Shown one piece after another: positions 40,935-45,283 of a DNA stretch of 45,283 nt (positions are counted from its first letter, which is position 1; each line of letters opens with the position of its first letter). The DNA comes from a candidate division WS1 bacterium (GTDB lineage: Bacteria; Armatimonadota; Zipacnadia; Zipacnadales; UBA11051). Below the pieces are notes generated by a model. The model was not told where the DNA came from. It saw only the letters and a list, made by a program, of their open reading frames with translations, and did no database searches. The translations under genes and the position numbers were made by a program. The stretch lies in contig JAAYSP010000065.1 of the NCBI GenBank assembly GCA_012518355.1, positions 1 through 45,283 on the forward strand, in the 5' to 3' direction.

Positions 40935-42932
40935 ATGGCAAGCGAAAAGCACCCGGCAGCACATGAGGGCTCTCTTGACCAGGCACGACACCCACTGCTT
41001 GGCTTCACGCCACGGAGCCTGGTGGTCGCTCTGCTGCTGTGCTGGATCGCCAGCCACTGGATCAACTGGACTGAGGTCATCGCCCGCTTCTCGCAGATAA
41101 CGGAGTCGGTCCCACCGATTCCTGCCGTAGGCATGCTGCTGCTGCTGGTGCTAATCAACCCGCTCGTGCGACGAATCTCGAAGCGCTTCAGCCTGGAGAG
41201 GCGCGAGATCATCATCGTGTATGTGTTCCTGACTGTGGCTACCACGGTGACCGGCTGCGGTATCGGCCGGTTTTTCATGAACACGCTGCCGGTGCTCTTC
41301 TATTTCGACACCCCGGAGAACAACTACGCAAGTCTGCAACAGCATATGCCCACCTGGCTCGTGCCTCATGATCTCGAGGTGACACGTCGCTTCTACGAGG
41401 CTTCTGAGGGCGGCTCAGTGCCCTGGGGAGCGTGGGCCGTACCCCTAATCATGTGGGGCATCTTCTTCCTGGCAGTCTGGCTTTGCATGCTGTCGCTAAG
41501 CGCTCTGTTCAACCGCCAGTGGGCTGAACGCGAAAAACTGACCTACCCCCTGCTGTACTTGCCCATGGAATGCACCGACGGAGTGGATGGCGATGCTCTG
41601 ATCGTGCGATTCCTACGCAACCGCCTCGTGTGGATCGGTTTCGGGATCGCTTTTTTGCAAAACGTGACCAACATAATCAACTCTTACAACCCGGCATTCA
41701 CCTGTATCGGACGGTCGTTCGACCTGGGCGGGCTATTCACAGAGCATCCCCTCTCGGCACTGAGACCTATGACGCTGCATTACCGGCCTGAACTTATCGG
41801 TTTCGGCTATCTGGTGACCACTGAAATCGCTCTTGGGGTATGGGTGTTTTACCTGCTGATGAAACTGGAAACGCTGGCGACGGCGATGGCTGGCATAGAG
41901 ATAGCCGGCTATCCGTTTTGGCAGGAACGAGGACTGGGCGCTTATGTGGCCATGTGCGTGCTGCTTTTCTATGTGGGCCGGCAGCATATCGGGTTGGTGC
42001 TGCGGAAAGCATTCACGGGTGACCCCAGCATAGACGATTCAAGTGAAGCGATGAGTTACCGGGTGACCGTATTTGGCGGGCTACTGGCATTCATCGTGCT
42101 GATGGGTTGGCTGGTGGCGGCAGGCATGGCCTTGTGGCTGGCACTGGTCTACATGATCCTGGTGTTCATGGTGGCAGTGGTGTACGCTCGCATCCGGGCC
42201 GAGGTTGGGGTGCCGCTCATCTGGATGTATCCATACTACCAGACGTACAAGGGCATCCGCTTCTTCCTGGGCTCCCAGGCTTTGCGCCACAACGATAGTT
42301 GGCAGAGTGCCACCATTTTCGCCACTCTCACATTCATGTCCCGCGGCTACTACTCTGCGACCATGGGATATCAAGTCGAGGGCTATCGGCTGGCCAGAGG
42401 AACCGGGATCAAGCAGACATCCATGACCTGGGTGCTGATTACCGCACTGGTGGTCGGCTACGCCATCTCGATGACCGGACTGCTGAGAGTGTACTATGAA
42501 TGGGGCGCCGGTGGCATGAGGCAGATGTCTGATTGGGGCCAGAGCATCGCAACAGCCGAGTACACGGCCGTAGTAGACTACGCCAGAGCGGCCGTCGGCC
42601 CTGATGTGCCACGCATCATCGCCACCACCAGTGGCTTTGTCGTGGCCTTAGCTCTCATGTTGCTTCGCATGACCTTCCTACGGTTCCCTCTGCACCCGCT
42701 TGCCTTCTGCATGATATGTTCCTACGGCGAACTGGTCTGGGGCCCGTTTTTCATCGTGTGGCTGATCAAGAGTCTGGTGTTCAAACTCGGCGGCATGCGT
42801 GCCTACCGTCAGTTGATACCCATGTTTGTGGGCCTGGTATTGGGCCACTATATCACCGCCGGAGTGCTATACGGTATCTTCGGATCGTTTGCCGCCGAGG
42901 GCACGCGTCTGTACAGCGTTTACTTCGGATAG
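40935..42932 (+). CDS. DUF6785/DUF6784-type multi-pass membrane protein (second copy)
   Basis: The 665-aa product is the paralogue of the minus-strand protein at 11.6-13.6 kb, with the same helix order, GSVPWGAWAVPLIMWGIFFL, the LTYPLLYLPME motif, and the same C-terminus (RAYRQLIPMFVGLVLGHYIT). No substrate is known. I prefer ATG 40935, with GGTGGG four bases upstream; TTG 40923, with GGAGGG nine bases upstream, is possible and would give 669 aa. The neighbouring SGNH hydrolase gene lies 110 bases downstream. Identity between the two copies looks moderate, so the duplication is not recent. Confidence 0.75.
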   Translation: MASEKHPAAHEGSLDQARHPLLGFTPRSLVVALLLCWIASHWINWTEVIARFSQITESVPPIPAVGMLLLLVLINPLVRRISKRFSLERREIIIVYVFLTVATTVTGCGIGRFFMNTLPVLFYFDTPENNYASLQQHMPTWLVPHDLEVTRRFYEASEGGSVPWGAWAVPLIMWGIFFLAVWLCMLSLSALFNRQWAEREKLTYPLLYLPMECTDGVDGDALIVRFLRNRLVWIGFGIAFLQNVTNIINSYNPAFTCIGRSFDLGGLFTEHPLSALRPMTLHYRPELIGFGYLVTTEIALGVWVFYLLMKLETLATAMAGIEIAGYPFWQERGLGAYVAMCVLLFYVGRQHIGLVLRKAFTGDPSIDDSSEAMSYRVTVFGGLLAFIVLMGWLVAAGMALWLALVYMILVFMVAVVYARIRAEVGVPLIWMYPYYQTYKGIRFFLGSQALRHNDSWQSATIFATLTFMSRGYYSATMGYQVEGYRLARGTGIKQTSMTWVLITALVVGYAISMTGLLRVYYEWGAGGMRQMSDWGQSIATAEYTAVVDYARAAVGPDVPRIIATTSGFVVALALMLLRMTFLRFPLHPLAFCMICSYGELVWGPFFIVWLIKSLVFKLGGMRAYRQLIPMFVGLVLGHYITAGVLYGIFGSFAAEGTRLYSVYFG

Positions 42933-42951
42933 CATAGACCACAATTCCACC

Positions 42952-43016
42952 AGAGCTGCAGACCGAAACTGTAATCCGAAGTTGCAGATCAAAGCTACAG
43001 TCCGATTATGCAGGGC
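42952..43016 (+). repeat. Five imperfect 13-bp direct repeats before the SGNH hydrolase gene
   Basis: Five contiguous 13-base units follow a GAAGCTGCAGTCC-like consensus: AGAGCTGCAGACC, GAAACTGTAATCC, GAAGTTGCAGATC, AAAGCTACAGTCC and GATTATGCAGGGC. They lie 20-90 bases after the DUF6785-like stop and end 26 bases before the next ATG. They could be binding sites for a regulator or simply a decayed tandem array. Confidence 0.7.
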
Positions 43017-43042
43017 ATCCGGGGAAAGCGAGGGTAGTGTTG

Positions 43043-44224
43043 ATGAACACGCGACTGAAAGCTATACTGTGGGTGACATTTGCCGTCCTGTTGGCCATGC
43101 CGGGCCACGCGCAACCAGAAGCAACCGCTGGTGGGCAGGTGACGGTCACTGCGCCCCACGACGGGCTGCGATTGCTACTGCCACCGGAAATCTACTCGGT
43201 GGTAGGTCATGAGATGAACATCTACTTCGACAACGTCATGCTGGTGCCCAGTCTGGACAACTATCTTGTGGCTGTACGCTGCAACGTAGGCCGTCAGCAG
43301 CAGCACCGCTGGACGTACGTACCCAAGGCTGAAGAGATTGGCAGCCACAATTTGAAGCTGCAGCTTTACGACCTGTCGGCAAACCTCCTGGCGGAAGCCG
43401 AGACGGTGGTGCACGTGGTGCCCGCCGATGCCGGAGCCGGCCGAGAGATGTCGCTGCTGGCTGTAGGCGATAGTCTCACAGCGAACGGCCACTACCCTGC
43501 CGAACTAGTAAGTCTATGCCGTAGCGTCGAAAATCCGCAGTTGCGGATGATCGGCACCCGCTCGGGCCCCGCTGAAGGTGCGATGCACGAAGGTTACGGT
43601 GGATGGACATGGCGTGCCTTTGCCACTCGCTGGCTGGAGGAGCGCCCTGACCAGGCCAACAGTCCCTTCATGCGACTGGAGGAGGGCAAGCCGATCCTGG
43701 ACTTCTGGACCTACTGTGCCGCCCAAAACAACGGTGCAGGGCCGGATTTCATCACCGTGCTGCTGGGCTGCAACGACGTGTTTTCAGCCACAGACGAAAA
43801 CATCGAAGAGGTCATAGACGAGCTTTTCGGCCATGCATCCACACTGCTTGCAGAGTTCCATCGCGTGCGGCCCGACACACAGATCGGTGTTCTGTTGCTG
43901 GTACCGCCTGCAGCCTCTCAAGATGCTTTCGGGGCCAGCTATGGTTGCCGCCAGCCTCGCTGGCAGTATCGGCGCAATCAGCACCGGCTGGTGGAGAGGC
44001 AACTGGAGCAGTTCGGAGAGCGAGAAGCCGAGAACATCTTCATCGTTCCGGCACTGGGCAATCTGGATTGCGCCAACAACTATCCTGCACGCTCAGAACC
44101 GGCAAATGCACGCAATCAGCAGACAGTGCTACGCCAAAACAACGGCGTACATCCGTCTCCGGAGGGATACCACCAGATCGCAGACAGCATCTACTGCTGG
44201 CTGAAGTACCGGCTGAGCCAGTAG
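43043..44224 (+). CDS. Secreted SGNH/GDSL hydrolase
   Basis: The 393-aa product has a signal peptide (AILWVTFAVLLAMPGHAQ), an N-terminal beta domain (~30-130) and an SGNH hydrolase domain with the four blocks: Ser144 in LLAVGDSLTANG, Gly in EGYGGWTW, Asn244 in LLGCNDVF, and His in NNGVHPSPEGYHQIA. Block V reads NGVHP, where DxxHP is common. Members remove acetyl or other acyl groups from polysaccharides, among other esters; the substrate here is open. ATG 43043 is preceded by GAGGG at nine bases; a GTG at 43037 would add two residues. It follows the DUF6785-like gene. Confidence 0.85.
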   Translation: MNTRLKAILWVTFAVLLAMPGHAQPEATAGGQVTVTAPHDGLRLLLPPEIYSVVGHEMNIYFDNVMLVPSLDNYLVAVRCNVGRQQQHRWTYVPKAEEIGSHNLKLQLYDLSANLLAEAETVVHVVPADAGAGREMSLLAVGDSLTANGHYPAELVSLCRSVENPQLRMIGTRSGPAEGAMHEGYGGWTWRAFATRWLEERPDQANSPFMRLEEGKPILDFWTYCAAQNNGAGPDFITVLLGCNDVFSATDENIEEVIDELFGHASTLLAEFHRVRPDTQIGVLLLVPPAASQDAFGASYGCRQPRWQYRRNQHRLVERQLEQFGEREAENIFIVPALGNLDCANNYPARSEPANARNQQTVLRQNNGVHPSPEGYHQIADSIYCWLKYRLSQ

Positions 44225-44290
44225 CAGCACTGCAACGGTCACACACCGTGAAACTATCCCTGCATGGGGCCGATACTGCTACATGTATCG

Positions 44291-44395
44291 CAGTCACCAG
44301 TCACTTGTCGCAGGTCCCAAATCAGTTGTCGTAGCCGTCAATCAGTTGACGCAATCACCAGTCACTTGTCACTTGTCATAGTCACTGGTGACCAG
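44291..44395. repeat. Degenerate heptamer array (15 units of NNGTCAC type)
   Basis: The 105 bases can be read as 15 seven-base steps around a GTCAC core, for example CAGTCAC CAGTCAC TTGTCGC at the start and GTCACTT GTCACTT GTCATAG near the end. It fills the gap between the SGNH hydrolase and the SDR gene. The core matches the GGGTCAC array at 14.7 kb, but this one is worn, so it is probably older. Confidence 0.7.
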
Positions 44396-44468
44396 TAAAT
44401 CCAGAATAGAATTCCACCCGCCCAAAATAGAGACGCACCTACAGAAGGGTGGCATACGAGGTGTACAC

Positions 44469-45283
44469 ATGAAAATACTTGTGGTCGGAGGCAGTCGCTT
44501 CCTGGGTCTGAACATCGTACAGCGTCTGTCGGCGCGTGGAGATGAAGTCATCGTAGCAAACCGTGGACAGACCGAAAGCGCGCTGCCCGCCGGAGTACAG
44601 CATCTACAGGTGGACCTCAACCAAACCGGAGCTCTGGCAGACGCCGTCAAAGATATGACTTTCGACGCGGTCGTGCACATGATCGCTATGTCCGCGCCAC
44701 GCGCGGAGGTGGTCCTGGAGGCGTTGGAAGGCAAAATGGGGCACTATGTGCAGTGCGGCTCGGTTGGGGTGTATGCACCACTCCACTGCGTGCCTGCCGA
44801 TGAAAGCCATCCCACCAATCCGCGGCAGATCGGGCCTGATAGCAAGTATGTCGGTTTCAGCCACAAACTGGCTGCCGACCAAGTGGCCGAACGCCTGTGT
44901 GCCGACTGGAATGTGCCACTCACAATACTGCGCCCCAGTGCCATCATCGGCGCCGGCGACGTACCGATAGACCTGTGGGGCGCACGCAATCCGAAGTGCT
45001 TTCAGCGCATCATAGACGGCGAAGTCATCTCGCTCCCCAACGATGGGCGTGCGTTGATACAGTTCGGTCATGTGGGCGATCTTGCCGACGCCTTCGTACT
45101 GGCACTAGATCAGCCGGACAGGCCGGGCATCTATAACATCACCTCAGACTACGCAATCACTCTCAACTACTACACGCAAATCCTGGGCGAATACCTGGAA
45201 CGAGAACCAGTAATCGAGTACGTGCCTATGGAACAGTTGATAGCCATGCATGCTGAGAGTGGCAAACTAAACGAAAGCGGCCT
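44469..45283 (+). CDS. NAD-dependent epimerase/dehydratase-like atypical SDR (3' end outside window)
   Basis: The first 271 codons are present and the frame is open at the window end. The product begins MKILVVGGSRFLGLNIVQRL, with the GGxxxxG NAD(P)-binding turn, and continues with VIVANRGQT and FDAVVHMIAMSAP. At the usual YxxxK position it reads SKYVGFSHKLAAD, so the catalytic Tyr is displaced. This resembles atypical SDRs of the CSP41/epimerase-like group, which may bind nucleotides or RNA rather than act as a classic epimerase. A CACAT-ATG context without a clear ribosome-binding site precedes it. Confidence 0.8.
   Translation, partial: MKILVVGGSRFLGLNIVQRLSARGDEVIVANRGQTESALPAGVQHLQVDLNQTGALADAVKDMTFDAVVHMIAMSAPRAEVVLEALEGKMGHYVQCGSVGVYAPLHCVPADESHPTNPRQIGPDSKYVGFSHKLAADQVAERLCADWNVPLTILRPSAIIGAGDVPIDLWGARNPKCFQRIIDGEVISLPNDGRALIQFGHVGDLADAFVLALDQPDRPGIYNITSDYAITLNYYTQILGEYLEREPVIEYVPMEQLIAMHAESGKLNESG

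Overview
This is a gene-dense bacterial chromosome segment with moderately high GC. It has no phage, IS element, CRISPR array, rRNA or tRNA that I can see. The envelope is that of a diderm: there is an LptF/LptG-type permease, a Wza-like polysaccharide export protein with SLBB repeats, several lipoprotein or signal-peptide proteins, and a sigma/anti-sigma/RseB-like set. Two paralogous DUF6785/6784-type multi-TM proteins, a Gfo/Idh/MocA dehydrogenase, a sugar isomerase-like TIM barrel, a secreted SGNH hydrolase and heptanucleotide tandem repeats together suggest Armatimonadota or a Planctomycetota/Hydrogenedentota-like lineage. That placement is inference, with no marker gene behind it.

Layout. 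1-3.8 kb: end of a Gfo/Idh/MocA oxidoreductase, an opposing degenerate-GGDEF protein, a sugar isomerase-like protein, a DUF4177-like small protein and larB. 3.8-6.3 kb: a secreted protein that looks like a glycosidase without its catalytic glutamates, followed by two decayed 195-bp tandem copies of its own 3' end and a strong terminator hairpin. 6.3-13.6 kb (minus): a 1,584-aa fusion of an M28-peptidase-like domain (zinc ligands mostly lost) to an FtsX-type permease, and the first DUF6785-like protein. 13.8-14.85 kb: a zinc-ribbon membrane protein, then a striking array of short tandem repeats. 14.85-18.8 kb (minus): hpt-rho-lipoprotein-GT4 glycosyltransferase, compact and probably one operon. 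19.2-20.9 kb (minus): PAP2 phosphatase and a thymidylate-synthase-fold protein. 21.1-24.2 kb: L,D-transpeptidase, acpS, LptF/G-type permease.

24.3-28.3 kb (minus): an envelope-stress block of ECF sigma factor, zinc-type anti-sigma factor, RseB-like lipoprotein with a long charged insert, and a small Spy/CpxP-like exported protein, with an exported Pcm-type methyltransferase upstream. 28.6-31.2 kb: an OmpR-type response regulator without a kinase, and the SLBB exporter. 31.7-38 kb: a peptidoglycan cluster (class A PBP, PBP2, FemAB-like aminoacyltransferase) followed by two overlapping small membrane proteins. 38-45.3 kb: tldD-tldE pair, second DUF6785-like protein, five imperfect 13-bp repeats, SGNH hydrolase, a second, degenerate heptad array, and the start of an atypical SDR that runs off the window.

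The common theme is building and monitoring the cell envelope: peptidoglycan synthesis and cross-linking, lipid and polysaccharide export, and an ECF stress circuit. The least ordinary items are the pseudo-peptidase/permease fusion, several apparent pseudoenzymes (M28-like, glycosidase-like, GGDEF-like), and three kinds of short-repeat structure between genes. I see no defence system or self-contained novel gene cassette. Start codons were chosen from ribosome-binding-site spacing, signal peptides and overlaps; domain calls are from motif recognition only, without database searches.
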